From Saprospiraceae bacterium (GTDB lineage: Bacteria; Bacteroidota; Bacteroidia; Chitinophagales; Saprospiraceae), in NCBI GenBank assembly GCA_027488855.1, contig JAIYAV010000208.1:1-64000 (forward strand): a stretch of DNA of 64,000 nucleotides, given 5' to 3'. This document shows, piece after piece, positions 31,531 through 41,761 of this stretch. The notes under the pieces are model-generated. The model saw only the letters and a list, made by a program, of their open reading frames with translations, was not told the DNA's origin and did no database searches. The position numbers and the translations under genes are program-made. The stretch's first letter is position 1. The number at the start of each line of letters is the position of its first letter.

Positions 31531-33309
31531 TCTCTCCACCCCTTCCTTCCATTTCGGGATCAAAGCCCGAATTTTAGTCAATGAAATTGGTTTGACCACA
31601 TAATCATTCATTCCTGCTGCGAAACAAGCCTCCTGGTCTTCTGGGGCTGCTGCTGCCGTCATGGCGACGATATATGGTTGGGTGGTATCAAGCTTGCGCA
31701 AAGCTCGGGTTGTTTCAATACCGTCCAATTCTGGCATTTGAACATCCATAAAAATAAGGTCGTAATCCTGCTGGGTGAGCTTTTGAATCACCTCATTGCC
31801 ATTGTCTACGATGTCGATGTGATAGCCGAAGTGTTCCATGATCCGGGCGATCAATTTTTGGTTGAGGATGTTGTCTTCTGCAACCAAAATACTCAAGGGG
31901 TATACATCCGCTAATTTACCTTCCTCTCCCCCACCGTTATCGGGTAACTGAACAAGTGGAATGCCTGCTTCCAACTGCACACAAAAAGTGAAGGTAGTTC
32001 CCTGGTTCAGTACACTTTCTACGTTGATTTCGCCGCCCATCATCGTGACGATGGTTTGAGTGATGGCCAAACCCAGACCAGCGCCCCGGAATGGATGTTG
32101 GGTAGCCGTTTTTATTTCGGAAAAAGGACGAAACAACTTTGGCAGGTCTTCTTCGGAGATCCCTACACCAGAATCTTTTACTTCAAAAACAATACATATT
32201 TTACCCGGTACCTGCACCGCCTTTTTGGCCACTTTGATCTCAATACTCCCGTTGTTCGAAAATTTGATGGCATTGCTGACCAGGTTGACCATGACCTGAC
32301 GCAATCGATACGAATCCCCACGCAAATTTTCTGGTGTATTGGGGGCAATCAGCACGTTCAATGTCAATTGTTTGTTGCTGATTTTGGGCTCATTGCGGAA
32401 CAATACGAGCGTGCTGTTCATCAATGTGGTCAATTGAAAATCCTGGCTTTCTAGAAATAGCCGCCCCTGGTCAATCCGCGACATATCGAGCACATCACTC
32501 ACCAAATTGAGCAGGTGCCGGCTACTGATGCTAATGGTTTCCAGGTATTCTTGCTGCCGGGGACTGAGTTCGGTCTCGTTGAGCAAATCGGCAGTGCCTA
32601 TAATGGAATTGAGTGGAGTACGAATCTCGTGGCTCATATTGGCCAAAAACTCGGTTTTGGCACGTTCGGCTTTCTCCGCCTTTTCCTTTTCCTTGATGAT
32701 TTCTTCCTGGGAATGCTCCAGCCTTTCGGTGGTTTGAAGCAATGCTTTCCGGTCTTCTTCGTAGCTGCTTTTGAAAAAAGAAATGGTGAGTGCTAAAAAA
32801 ACAATCCCAAAGATGTAGGTATTGAACAGATCGAGTTGTAGCTGTAAATCAGTCTGATACAGTCGCAAGGTTTCGGGGTGATAGAGCTCGATCAATAAAA
32901 GAACCGTAGACAAGAGGGCTAAAGCAATAAAAAAAAGGGTGTTGTTTCTTTTTTTGATCAACAAGGCCCCTAATACTGCGAACATTGCCATCAACACCAG
33001 CGAAGGGCCCCGTACCCCGTAGTTGGCAAACCATGAAATAGCCAGAAAAACCCCGATCGACACCAGAAAATAAGGCCGAATTTGCCGATATAGATTTCTG
33101 TACCGCGACAAATAAAAGCAGATGGCGCTGACCAGCATGGTTCCACCGAGCATAGAATTGACAAACCAGTGGATACCAATGGTGATGTTCTGTATAAGGC
33201 CAACCCCCACGCTGACGAACGTGCCAAAAGTAACAATATCAGATAGTTTGTTCTCAAGTGGTACTGTGGTATCGTTCAAGCGCAGGAAACGGTTTAGGAA
33301 GTTTTTCAT
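31513..33309 (-). CDS. hybrid sensor histidine kinase
   Basis: About 598 residues (an ATG six codons further upstream at 33327 is possible). Residues about 25-185 form five or six membrane helices without a periplasmic sensor domain. Then a coiled coil, the HisKA domain with F-L-A-N-M-S-H-E-I-R-T-P-L-N (His at about 227), the HATPase with N-A-I-K-F-S and D-S-G-V-G-I and G-A-G-L-G-L, and a C-terminal receiver with I-L-V-A-E-D-N and L-I-F-M-D-V-Q-M-P. No separate response regulator is adjacent. The last residues V-K-N-E-K come from a heptamer array. Confidence 0.93.
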   Translation of the reverse strand: MKNFLNRFLRLNDTTVPLENKLSDIVTFGTFVSVGVGLIQNITIGIHWFVNSMLGGTMLVSAICFYLSRYRNLYRQIRPYFLVSIGVFLAISWFANYGVRGPSLVLMAMFAVLGALLIKKRNNTLFFIALALLSTVLLLIELYHPETLRLYQTDLQLQLDLFNTYIFGIVFLALTISFFKSSYEEDRKALLQTTERLEHSQEEIIKEKEKAEKAERAKTEFLANMSHEIRTPLNSIIGTADLLNETELSPRQQEYLETISISSRHLLNLVSDVLDMSRIDQGRLFLESQDFQLTTLMNSTLVLFRNEPKISNKQLTLNVLIAPNTPENLRGDSYRLRQVMVNLVSNAIKFSNNGSIEIKVAKKAVQVPGKICIVFEVKDSGVGISEEDLPKLFRPFSEIKTATQHPFRGAGLGLAITQTIVTMMGGEINVESVLNQGTTFTFCVQLEAGIPLVQLPDNGGGEEGKLADVYPLSILVAEDNILNQKLIARIMEHFGYHIDIVDNGNEVIQKLTQQDYDLIFMDVQMPELDGIETTRALRKLDTTQPYIVAMTAAAAPEDQEACFAAGMNDYVVKPISLTKIRALIPKWKEGVERVKNEK

Positions 33310-33401
33310 AGGAGAACGAGGTTTCATTTCCTTGCAACCTAAAGTTAAAAAGATTATTCATATTATACAATTTTTGAGCTTACGCGCCGAGAATTAAGCT
33401 G

Positions 33402-33559
33402 AGGAACGGAAATAAAATAAAGTAAACACTTGACAGGCTATTTTTTGATTTTGCTGCGTTACTCCTCAGTTGCGTAGACTGGCTATGCGCCTTCGTCGTG
33501 CCTTGCCAAATCAAAAAATAGCTCAGTCAACTTGTTTACTTTATTTCATTCCCGTTCCT
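33402..33559. repeat. MITE-like inverted repeat, copy 2
   Basis: 158 bp with ends AGGAACGG (33402-33409) and CCGTTCCT (33552-33559). The arms match over about 45 bases (AATAAAATAAAGTAAACA, then GCTATTTTTTGATTT). The centre holds GGCTATGCGCCTTCGTCGTG, also seen in the other copies. No transposase inside. Confidence 0.85.
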
Positions 33560-33626
33560 AAGAGACAGATTTTTCCGAATTACGCGGCATTATTATTATG
33601 TTTGTGGGAAATTATACTTGCAACCT

Positions 33627-34337
33627 ATGAAAGTGTTGATTTTCGGATTGGGTAATTTTGGTGCTTCCTTGGCTTTTCAGCTGACTGAAATGGGCCATGA
33701 GGTCATTGCCATTGACAAAAACCCGGATAAAGTTGAACTGATCAAAGATAAGGTAACCCGCGCGGTTACCCTGGATGGCACCAATTTGGTGGCTTTGCGC
33801 AACCTGCCTTTAAAAGATACCGATGTTGCCGTGGTTGCCATTGGTGAAAATGAAGGGGCCTCTTTGATGACCACCGCCAACCTAAAAACCCTGGGTGTAA
33901 AGCGGGTCATCAGTCGATCTTTGTCCAATACCCACGAAACAGTACTCGAAGCAATGGGCATCCAGGAAATCCTGCACCCAGAGTTGGAAGCTGCGGAGCG
34001 CTTGGCCAAAAAACTCAACCTTAAAACGGCCATTGAATCCTTTGACTTGGATCAAAATCACTCGGTGGTGGAATTGCACCTGCCCCCCTCTTTTGTAGGA
34101 AAAACCGTGCAAGAGGTTGATTTGCGCAAAAATTTCAACTTGAACATCGTCACCATCGTACGCAAGCGCATCAAGAAAAACTTGCTCGGCATCAATAAAG
34201 TCATTTACGTCTCCGAAGGAGTCGTCAAACCCGATACTATTTTTGAAGAAGGGGACATCCTCGTCGTCTTCGGCACCAATCCCGAAATCAAATCCCTGGC
34301 GGATACGCATGAGGTGGGACGAGAGGGGGGATATTAA
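33627..34337 (+). CDS. TrkA/KtrA-type potassium channel regulatory subunit (RCK)
   Basis: 236 residues from the ATG at 33627 (another three codons upstream). The Rossmann RCK_N domain opens V-L-I-F-G-L-G-N-F-G-A-S with the NAD-binding glycines, acidic I-A-I-D-K at the end of strand two, and A-I-G-E-N-E-G-A-S. The RCK_C domain follows from about residue 150 (V-V-E-L-H-L-P..E-G-D-I-L-V-V-F-G). Such proteins gate TrkH/KtrB potassium transporters in response to nucleotides. No channel gene is adjacent in the window. Confidence 0.9.
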   Translation: MKVLIFGLGNFGASLAFQLTEMGHEVIAIDKNPDKVELIKDKVTRAVTLDGTNLVALRNLPLKDTDVAVVAIGENEGASLMTTANLKTLGVKRVISRSLSNTHETVLEAMGIQEILHPELEAAERLAKKLNLKTAIESFDLDQNHSVVELHLPPSFVGKTVQEVDLRKNFNLNIVTIVRKRIKKNLLGINKVIYVSEGVVKPDTIFEEGDILVVFGTNPEIKSLADTHEVGREGGY

Positions 34338-34340
34338 AAA

Positions 34341-34440
34341 AGTGAAAAGTGAAAAGTGAAAAGTGAAAAGTGAAAAGTGAAAAATTATGCGGTGAAATCC
34401 CAATGGTATACCCACTTTTCACTTTTCACTTTTCACTTAC
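34341..34440. repeat. inverted heptamer array C (TGAAAAG)
   Basis: Left arm 34341-34385 repeats AGTGAAA about six times; right arm 34413-34440 is the complement. It starts 3 bases after the stop of the RCK gene and runs into the stop codon of aspA on the other strand (34437-34439). Confidence 0.9.
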
Positions 34441-35864
34441 TTGTTCGCTTTCAATTGCGGCCGGATCATATTCTCTGGCGACAATACTTTATCTAACTCA
34501 TCCTGGCTAAGCAGGTTTTGCTCCAAAACCAGATCATAGATGCTTCGATCGTTGGCCAGTGCCTCTTTGGATAAGGCGGTGCAAATTTCGTAGCCCAATA
34601 CAGGGTTTAAGGCAGTGACAATACCGATGCTGTTTTTGACCATATCCCAACAGCGCTTTTCGTTGACGGTGATGCCATCTATACATTTGGTACGCAGGGT
34701 TTGCATGCCATTCCTGAGGATATTGACGGACTCAAACAGACAGTGACCGATGATGGGTTCAAACGCATTGAGTTCCAATTGACCCGCTTCTACGGCCATG
34801 TTCACCGTCAGGTCGTTTCCCATCACGCGGAAAGCAATTTGGTTGACCACTTCAGGAATCACCGGGTTGACCTTGCCTGGCATGATGGAAGATCCCGGCT
34901 GCATGGGCGGTAAGTTGATCTCATTGAACCCCGTCCGTGGCCCAGAGGAAAGCAAACGCAAGTCGTTGCAGATTTTGGACAACTTGATCGCCAGGCGTTT
35001 TACGGCTGAGGAAAACATGATAAAAGCACCCGTATCCTGGGTAGCTTCAATCAAATTTTTGGCCTTCACCACTTTAAAGCCCGATACATCCCGCAAATGT
35101 GCGATTACCAGGCGTGCGTAGTTGGGCGATGTATTGATGCCCGTACCAATGGCGGTACCGCCCAGATTCACTTCTAAAAACAGGTTGGTATTGTTTTCGA
35201 TGCGGTCGATCTCTTCCTCCAGGGTAACAGCATAAGCTTCAAAGGTTTGGCCCATCGTCATGGGTACGGCATCCTGCAATTGGGTACGCCCCATTTTGAT
35301 GACGTGCTGGTACTGCTCACCCTTGCTGCGAAAACTATTGATGAGGGCCACCAGTTCCATCAACAACCTGGATTTACTTTTGATCAGTGCAATTTTTAAG
35401 GCCGTAGGATAGGCATCGTTGGTGGATTGCGACATGTTGACGTGGTTGTTGGGGTGGCAATGGTCGTAATCGCCTTTTTTGTAGCCCATAATTTCCAGGG
35501 CGCGATTGGCGATCACCTCATTGGCGTTCATGTTGGTAGAGGTACCTGCCCCACCCTGAATCATGTCTACTCTAAACTGGTCGTGAAATTTACCCGCAAT
35601 GATTTCATCGCAAGCGGCTACAATGGCATTTTTGACCTCATCGGACAAAAAACCAAGGTCGTAGTTCGCTAAAGTCGACGCTTTTTTCACTTCAGCCAAG
35701 GCCTCGATGAACTCCGGGAAAAACTGCATGGTCACGCCACTGATCTTGAAATTTTCCAGCGCCCGCTGGGTTTGAATGCCATAATAGGCATCCACAGGAA
35801 GGTGTTTTTCGCCCAGCAAATCATGCTCAAGACGAACGTTTGGATTGGCATTTGAAATAGCCAT
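34437..35864 (-). CDS. aspA: aspartate ammonia-lyase
   Basis: 475 residues from the ATG at 35864; the longer frame to 35903 begins inside the -7 element and was rejected. The fumarase/aspartase signature G-S-S-I-M-P-G-K-V-N-P-V is present, with V-V-N-Q-I-A-F-R-V-M-G-N-D behind it, which is the aspartase version, and M-S-Q-S-T-N-D and N-L-G-G-T-A-I-G-T-G in the other two conserved regions. It converts aspartate to fumarate and ammonia in the cytoplasm. The L-aspartase call is favoured over fumarase C. Confidence 0.92.
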   Translation of the reverse strand: MAISNANPNVRLEHDLLGEKHLPVDAYYGIQTQRALENFKISGVTMQFFPEFIEALAEVKKASTLANYDLGFLSDEVKNAIVAACDEIIAGKFHDQFRVDMIQGGAGTSTNMNANEVIANRALEIMGYKKGDYDHCHPNNHVNMSQSTNDAYPTALKIALIKSKSRLLMELVALINSFRSKGEQYQHVIKMGRTQLQDAVPMTMGQTFEAYAVTLEEEIDRIENNTNLFLEVNLGGTAIGTGINTSPNYARLVIAHLRDVSGFKVVKAKNLIEATQDTGAFIMFSSAVKRLAIKLSKICNDLRLLSSGPRTGFNEINLPPMQPGSSIMPGKVNPVIPEVVNQIAFRVMGNDLTVNMAVEAGQLELNAFEPIIGHCLFESVNILRNGMQTLRTKCIDGITVNEKRCWDMVKNSIGIVTALNPVLGYEICTALSKEALANDRSIYDLVLEQNLLSQDELDKVLSPENMIRPQLKANK

Positions 35865-35900
35865 AGTGTGGTATAATTTGGTCAGAGTTGAAAATTGCCA

Positions 35901-35908
35901 CAAATTTA
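35901..35908 (-). promoter_or_regulatory. -7 element TAAATTTG for aspA
   Basis: Leftward TAAATTTG matches TAnnTTTG and lies 36 bases from the ATG at 35864. Confidence 0.55.
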
Positions 35909-35942
35909 GCCATTCTTTGGGGGAAATGGGCTAGGAACGATG

Positions 35943-36015
35943 AAAAAAGAAAGCCCGCAAGAATCATCATGACTCCTGCGGGCTTCCATTTATGATCGTT
36001 TTGAGTAAAACGATC
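35943..36015 (-). terminator. terminator of the adhesin gene (two hairpins)
   Basis: Reading leftward after the adhesin stop: first a perfect 9 bp stem GATCGTTTT..AAAACGATC (35994-36015), then AAGCCCGCA..TGCGGGCTT (35951-35985) followed by TCTTTTTTC. The second is a classical terminator. Confidence 0.85.
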
Positions 36016-36021
36016 TTTATT

Positions 36022-39000
36022 TTATTTCACAATGGTAATGTCACCTTTGATGATGAGTCCATCGGAAATATCTAGTCTCAAAATGTAGTAATAAGTACCT
36101 GTTGGCAAGTCCTGACCGGAGTTATTGGTGCCTTTCCAATTGTTGACATAAGGTTTGGCCCGGTACACAATGTCGCCCCAGCGGTTGAAGATGACAATTT
36201 CGTTGTTTTTGTATTGTTCTGGTTGAACTTCAAGAACTTCGAAACGCAATTCATCGTTGGCACCATCACCGTTTGGCGTAATCCCGGTTGGAACCGCAAA
36301 TTGGTAGGTGTTATCCGACTTAACCTGGATTCTTACCGTCGCAGTATCACACAATTCGATACAGATTTTGTTACAAACCTTATAAACGAATTGATCCTTT
36401 CCTGAGCGGCCAGGCAATCCACGATATACGATGCTGCCGCCATTGATGGCATCGATGATCCCAAGGCTTGGGTCCTTCGCAACGGTAACAGTGTATCCTG
36501 GATTGGTAGGAATTTTGAGGTCATTGGCCACTACATTGATCGTTGCAGTAGGCTTGTCAGCAGTAGCTACAAAATTATCCAGACGATCCGCAATCGCATC
36601 AGGTACATCTTGACGTGTAATGTTCAATGAGTCCCGGCTATAGTTTGGACAGTCTTTTGTGGATAAAGACCAGATAAAGCGGTTGTTCCCTACCCCTAAA
36701 CCCATGGCCATGGTTCTGGACAAAGCAGGCATTTCAATGGTAGCACTAGTTGGCCCCGTCCATTGTCCGGTAGTACCCGCTGGCAAGTTACCAATCAGCG
36801 GTGCTTCATCGTTACAGGTAGTTGTATCCCGACCTGCGGAGGCACGAGGCAGAGAATTGTCCAGTGAAACCGTAACCATAGACTCACTCGTACACCCGTT
36901 ATTGCTATTGGTCACCACCAATTTGTAGGTGCCCGGTGCGTTGACTTGAGGAGTCAGGGTATTGTCAGGCGTAATGGTACCATTACCAGTCCCCACGGTC
37001 CATTTGTAGGTAATTCCCGCTCCGGTAGCTGATCCAGCCCCATTGAGGGATACTTTCACACCAGCACAAGCGATTGGTACCGGAGTGACTGCCTTAACAT
37101 CAGGTTTTTGCGAATCATCCGCAATGGTGGTTGTCGCCTTGGTAGAGCAGGAGTTTTGAGTATTCAAAATCGTCAACTCGTAAGTACCAGCTTTAGATGC
37201 ACTGATTTGTAGCGGATTGGCGCCAGGCGTTACTGCTTGTCCATCGGGGCCCTTCCAAGTGACCTGGAACAGTGCACCTTGCGAACCCGTAGCCGTCACT
37301 TGAACGGCTGGAGTTTTACAGGTAATGGCGGGAGCCTGAGCAATTGACGCCTGTGGTACTGCTCTATCCGATGTGACAATCAAACTATCTGCACGGAAAC
37401 AACCATTTGAGGTATCCCGAACAGTAAAGAGGTATACCCCTGCCTTGGTGATTTTTGCTTGAAGTGCATTGGCCGGAGCAGGAGTGGCGCCTCCACCTTT
37501 CGCAGTCCAGGTATACGTAAATTTGGTGCCTGTAGAAGAACCCGTAGCGTTCAAAGACAAGGTATCCGACTTACAAGTCAAATTTTGGTCCGCTCCAGCT
37601 TGAGCAACTGGGCGAGTAGTATCAGCGCTTATCTGGGCTGAACTTTCACCCACACAACCAGTAGTGGTATTGGTCACTTTTAAAGAATAGGCTCCAGCTG
37701 CATTTACTTTAGATTTGTTGGTGGTGGTGCCACTGACAATGTTACCCCCAGTTGTTGTCCAAGCAAAGGTATAGTTGTTGCCGGCGGGAGTAATGGTAGC
37801 CGCCAAATCGATGCTTGGCGTTTTACAGCTTACTTTTGCGGTGTTGCTGATGCTGACTTGTGGAAGGTTGGCATCTTGAATGACCACTGCCGAGTCGACA
37901 GCCGAACAACCACTCACCGTATCCAAGGCAACCAATCGGTAAGTACCACCAGCGGTCACACTGAGCTTGGTTGAATCTTTGGCTACAACCTGACCAGCTT
38001 TTGACCAGGTCAGGGTCAAATTCTTGCTACCTCCGGAAGTACTGGTCAAGGACAATTTTGGTTTGGTACAGGTCAAGGTGCCCCCTGCTCCTACGTCTAC
38101 TGTTGGAGTTGTTTTGTTGACTTTAACCACAACCGTATCATTGGAAACACAACTACTGGCGGTATTGGTCACCTTGAGAATGTAGGTTCCAGCTGCGGTT
38201 GCAATGGCGTTCAGGATGGTATCGGTACCTGTTACAAACTTACCTCCATCGGCGCTGCTCCACCTAGCAAGGAATTTAGTGGCATTGCTTACTGTGGTAT
38301 TCAAAACGGGTTTGTCCGTTTTACAAGAAATATCAACATCTTTGGATCCAATAATTTTGGGAAAATCTGGACTTGGCTTTACCAAAATGGTATCGATGTC
38401 CAGACAGCCATTGGCTTCATCTACGATCCGAAGGCGATACACCCCCTGTTTGGTGATGTCAAATTTGATGCCCCGGCTCAGAATAGTATTGCTTTCATCC
38501 AACCATTCATAAATAACCGGAACACTGTTCTTTGATTTACTCGCATCAAGGGTCACGGTTTCACCTTTACAGCCCAAAAAAAGATCTTCGCCCGCGTTTG
38601 CAATAGGTCGGGTTTGGGCACTTTTAACTTCTACCGTATCCACGGAGAAACAACGGGTGATGCTATCCCGAACTTCCAAGGTATAAAAACCTGGATTGGT
38701 CACTTTAGGATTAAGTGAGCTTACTTCAGCAGGGTTGATGGTCGTGCCTACTGGACCACTCCATTTGTATTTGAGTGTAGTTCCTTGGCTAGATTTGCTG
38801 CCATCAAGGCGGAGGTTTTCCCCTCTACAATCAAGCAAGACGTCATTTCCTGCATCTGCCCGCGGATTAATAGCATTGCTTACGACCACCGTATCTCGAC
38901 CCGCGCAGCCAGTCTTTTTATCCAAAACAGTAAACACATAGATACCCGGTTCATCCACGATGGTGAACGTTCGATCCGTAGTACCTGTGATCGATCCGGT

Positions 39001-41691
39001 AACTGCCGCCCAGTTGTAAACAATGTCTGCGCCTGTCGAACCACTTGCGTTAAGGCGCAGAGCACCAATACAACCTTTGGTGGTATCGCGTCCCGCATTC
39101 GCAGCAGGTACAACTTTGTTTTCCCCGATCATAAAGGTATCTACCCGAATAATTGCGTCCGCCCCCTGGCCACTAAATATACGCAATTGCACTCTTCCTC
39201 TGGGTAAATTGATTGCTTTAGGCGTGAATTGAAGGGGGCCAGCTTGATCCAGAACTGTCCAGGTATAAGAGAAATTTCCTTCCACACCAGTACCATTAAC
39301 CGCTTTCACTGCAATCGTACCATTGCTAAGACCGGGACAAGAAACCGAAGTAATTAAAGTATCAACAATCAAGATGGTGTCTTTGATACAAACTTCACCC
39401 GCTTTAGGGAACACACTGCCTACTCCATCCAATGTTGTCACCGAAGGGTTGGGACTGTTATTGATGTCGATTTTATAGCATTCATCAACGCCTCCGATCA
39501 ATTCAAAACACATGGTAAAAATGGTTGCAGAATCGGCCAAATCCTTGCCGGAAGGATCGTTGTAATCCACCGTCATTAACCCTACATTGGCTGAACTCAC
39601 ATCCAATTTAAACCCGGTCAACCCATTGGCAGGAGCCGCAGAAACAAATTTCAACGCAGTAGGCCAGTTGACTTTGAATTGGGTAGAGGTTACTTTTTTG
39701 AAGCTTTCTACCTTAAAATCTACACATACTGTGTCTTTAATGTATCCAGTATTTTCACCCATCAAAAGAAAGAATCCAGTTGGGTTTAAGATACAAACGT
39801 TGGTAGGTGCTCCCGTAATGCCTACGTTTTTACCGTTGGAAGTACTGAGAATGGCTTGGCTTTCCAGCGGAAAATCCAAAATTTCGATGTTGTTGTCGCA
39901 ATTGTCCTGGGTGCCCAACTCTCCGGGAGAAGGGCCAATGATTTTGTAACAAACCTGGAAAATCACCGTTCCTTCCGGTGCAGTAACGGGCGTTTGTGTT
40001 TCATAGTTAAACGTCAATGCGCCACCTGAAGCACCCGCCGTATCAAAATTGGTATTGAAACTTAATCCCGGAAGCCTTGTCGTATTGAGGTTTTTGACCT
40101 GGGTGAATTGAATGTCCGCTGGTTCCCAGCTCAACGAGAATTGAAAGTCAATAACATTTTGGAAATTACCGACCGTTACATTGGTACAGATCTCGTCACC
40201 AGGTTTGCCATTTCCTGCCGTGAGTACCACCCGTACCCCTGCAGGCTGTTTGATTTGCACTTCACAGTTGTTAGGTGCCAAACCTAAATTGAGCACACTT
40301 CCTCTTTGGGTAATGACTGCCGTGTTTCGATTCAATTGTACAGGTGCCTCAAGGATACTATCTCCGGGACTGGTTCCCCCTAAACCAACGGCTTTGAAAC
40401 AAACCGAAAAGACTTCTTCGCCGGCATTCAAGTTGGCAGAAAGGTTACCTACTGCGGTCCAGTTTAATCCCAAAACACCATTGGCAACGTTGGCTTTGTT
40501 AAAAAATGCATCACTCAAACCTGGCACTTTACCAGGGGTGATTACTCGAGTAAATTGCAGGGCATTGGCGTTCCATTCTGTGAGGAAATTCAAGGAATTG
40601 ATATTCGTCATCCCTTGTGGTGCAGTCACTTTGACACATACCTCTTGATTGATCTGCACTGGAGCGCCACAATCAATGGCCAATTTTAGGCCGGGAGGGT
40701 CACACTGGTCAATGGTGATGTACGTTGAGGTACCAATGATTGGAATCACTTCGCCTTCTTTGACCGTGTTGATGGCTTCTCTTTTGGTGGGTGTATCGGA
40801 GAACGAAACCTCAGCCAGGTCGGAGCCACAAGGGCCGATGATCTTAAAGTACACTTGAAAAATAGCGGTACTGTCTTTTAGTGTTGTACCATTTCCCAGC
40901 GGATCGATGTACGACCAGGAAACGGTTAAGTTCCCTTCGTCAATACTACCCAGCGGGTCATTAGGGCGTCCAAAACTACTTGTGGAGAGGTTCGTCAAGG
41001 CTTCCAATGGCACAACACTACTGAATTTCAATAAAGTAGTGTCATAGTTCATCGAAAACTGACAGCTGGTCAATTTGTCGAATCCACTCACTTTTACGTT
41101 GATGAATACAATATCACCAGTATTACCAGCAGCCTCTGTGGCGAAAAATCGAATTGGCCGAACACCAACGGCAACGTCTCCCACGGTTGAATTGGGATTG
41201 TAACCAATGGGAGAGCAATTATTGGCACCAAAATAGCGCCTGAAAATGATAGGGTCTAAATCTCTGGTAAAATCCCGATCATCGGTTGGCCCTACACTAG
41301 TGGCTTGCCCATATTTACCGATCACCTTGAAACATACTTCAAAGATGGATTCAAAGTCATTGACCGTAATCGAATTGGCTTCAGAACAAGTCCCAGGAGA
41401 CCAGTTCAGGAACAACAATCCCGATTTAGTGCGGCTAGCATTGAAATCAGCAAGGTCAAGACCAGGAAGTACCCCGGTAACCCGCACTTCCTTGAATTCC
41501 AAAATTGTACTGTCCCAACGAATGGGCAATTTCACTGAAGTGATGTCGGTAAAGTCTTTGACCGTCACTTTAATACAAATCTCTTCCCCAGTGTTTTTTA
41601 CCCCGGAAGAAAAGTTAACCGAGGGCCCTTGAGCCCAGGCCATCATTTGAACAGCTAGGACGAAACCTAGCAGAGCAAGAATTTTTTTCAT
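36022..41691 (-). CDS. giant T9SS surface adhesin, cohesin-like and SprB/PKD-like repeats with CHU_C tail
   Basis: 1889 residues from the ATG at 41691, which opens a signal peptide ending M-A-W-A-Q. Five cohesin-like domains of about 155 residues follow (each with E-I-C-I-K-V-type strands and an F-E-V-C-F-K-type strand), to about residue 780. Then a SprB-like unit (C-P-G-L-S-N-G-T-I) and about ten Cys-pair Ig/PKD-like units (A-G-x-D..C..L-x-A-S-x-S..Y-x-W). The C-terminus is the gliding-motility-associated type-B sorting domain (I-T-P-N-G-D-G-A-N-D and F-N-R-W-G-D-I-V-Y). The protein is exported by type IX secretion and attached to the surface. The PorP/SprF gene 70 bases upstream is its expected partner. 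Confidence 0.93.
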   Translation of the reverse strand: MKKILALLGFVLAVQMMAWAQGPSVNFSSGVKNTGEEICIKVTVKDFTDITSVKLPIRWDSTILEFKEVRVTGVLPGLDLADFNASRTKSGLLFLNWSPGTCSEANSITVNDFESIFEVCFKVIGKYGQATSVGPTDDRDFTRDLDPIIFRRYFGANNCSPIGYNPNSTVGDVAVGVRPIRFFATEAAGNTGDIVFINVKVSGFDKLTSCQFSMNYDTTLLKFSSVVPLEALTNLSTSSFGRPNDPLGSIDEGNLTVSWSYIDPLGNGTTLKDSTAIFQVYFKIIGPCGSDLAEVSFSDTPTKREAINTVKEGEVIPIIGTSTYITIDQCDPPGLKLAIDCGAPVQINQEVCVKVTAPQGMTNINSLNFLTEWNANALQFTRVITPGKVPGLSDAFFNKANVANGVLGLNWTAVGNLSANLNAGEEVFSVCFKAVGLGGTSPGDSILEAPVQLNRNTAVITQRGSVLNLGLAPNNCEVQIKQPAGVRVVLTAGNGKPGDEICTNVTVGNFQNVIDFQFSLSWEPADIQFTQVKNLNTTRLPGLSFNTNFDTAGASGGALTFNYETQTPVTAPEGTVIFQVCYKIIGPSPGELGTQDNCDNNIEILDFPLESQAILSTSNGKNVGITGAPTNVCILNPTGFFLLMGENTGYIKDTVCVDFKVESFKKVTSTQFKVNWPTALKFVSAAPANGLTGFKLDVSSANVGLMTVDYNDPSGKDLADSATIFTMCFELIGGVDECYKIDINNSPNPSVTTLDGVGSVFPKAGEVCIKDTILIVDTLITSVSCPGLSNGTIAVKAVNGTGVEGNFSYTWTVLDQAGPLQFTPKAINLPRGRVQLRIFSGQGADAIIRVDTFMIGENKVVPAANAGRDTTKGCIGALRLNASGSTGADIVYNWAAVTGSITGTTDRTFTIVDEPGIYVFTVLDKKTGCAGRDTVVVSNAINPRADAGNDVLLDCRGENLRLDGSKSSQGTTLKYKWSGPVGTTINPAEVSSLNPKVTNPGFYTLEVRDSITRCFSVDTVEVKSAQTRPIANAGEDLFLGCKGETVTLDASKSKNSVPVIYEWLDESNTILSRGIKFDITKQGVYRLRIVDEANGCLDIDTILVKPSPDFPKIIGSKDVDISCKTDKPVLNTTVSNATKFLARWSSADGGKFVTGTDTILNAIATAAGTYILKVTNTASSCVSNDTVVVKVNKTTPTVDVGAGGTLTCTKPKLSLTSTSGGSKNLTLTWSKAGQVVAKDSTKLSVTAGGTYRLVALDTVSGCSAVDSAVVIQDANLPQVSISNTAKVSCKTPSIDLAATITPAGNNYTFAWTTTGGNIVSGTTTNKSKVNAAGAYSLKVTNTTTGCVGESSAQISADTTRPVAQAGADQNLTCKSDTLSLNATGSSTGTKFTYTWTAKGGGATPAPANALQAKITKAGVYLFTVRDTSNGCFRADSLIVTSDRAVPQASIAQAPAITCKTPAVQVTATGSQGALFQVTWKGPDGQAVTPGANPLQISASKAGTYELTILNTQNSCSTKATTTIADDSQKPDVKAVTPVPIACAGVKVSLNGAGSATGAGITYKWTVGTGNGTITPDNTLTPQVNAPGTYKLVVTNSNNGCTSESMVTVSLDNSLPRASAGRDTTTCNDEAPLIGNLPAGTTGQWTGPTSATIEMPALSRTMAMGLGVGNNRFIWSLSTKDCPNYSRDSLNITRQDVPDAIADRLDNFVATADKPTATINVVANDLKIPTNPGYTVTVAKDPSLGIIDAINGGSIVYRGLPGRSGKDQFVYKVCNKICIELCDTATVRIQVKSDNTYQFAVPTGITPNGDGANDELRFEVLEVQPEQYKNNEIVIFNRWGDIVYRAKPYVNNWKGTNNSGQDLPTGTYYYILRLDISDGLIIKGDITIVK

Positions 41692-41761
41692 GGAAGAATG
41701 AATTTGGGACATGATGTCCATTTTCCAGTCTTAATTCAATTCATGGAAATGAACCGAGCTA

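Noticed and set aside
34437-35864. Class II fumarase
   Set aside because: The signature is shared, but the V-N-Q-I-A-F-R-V-M-G-N-D region and the general sequence fit aspartase better.
35930-35940. Further end of the MITE-like family (taggaacgatg)
   Set aside because: Only one end of about ten bases is present and the sequence runs straight into a normal terminator.
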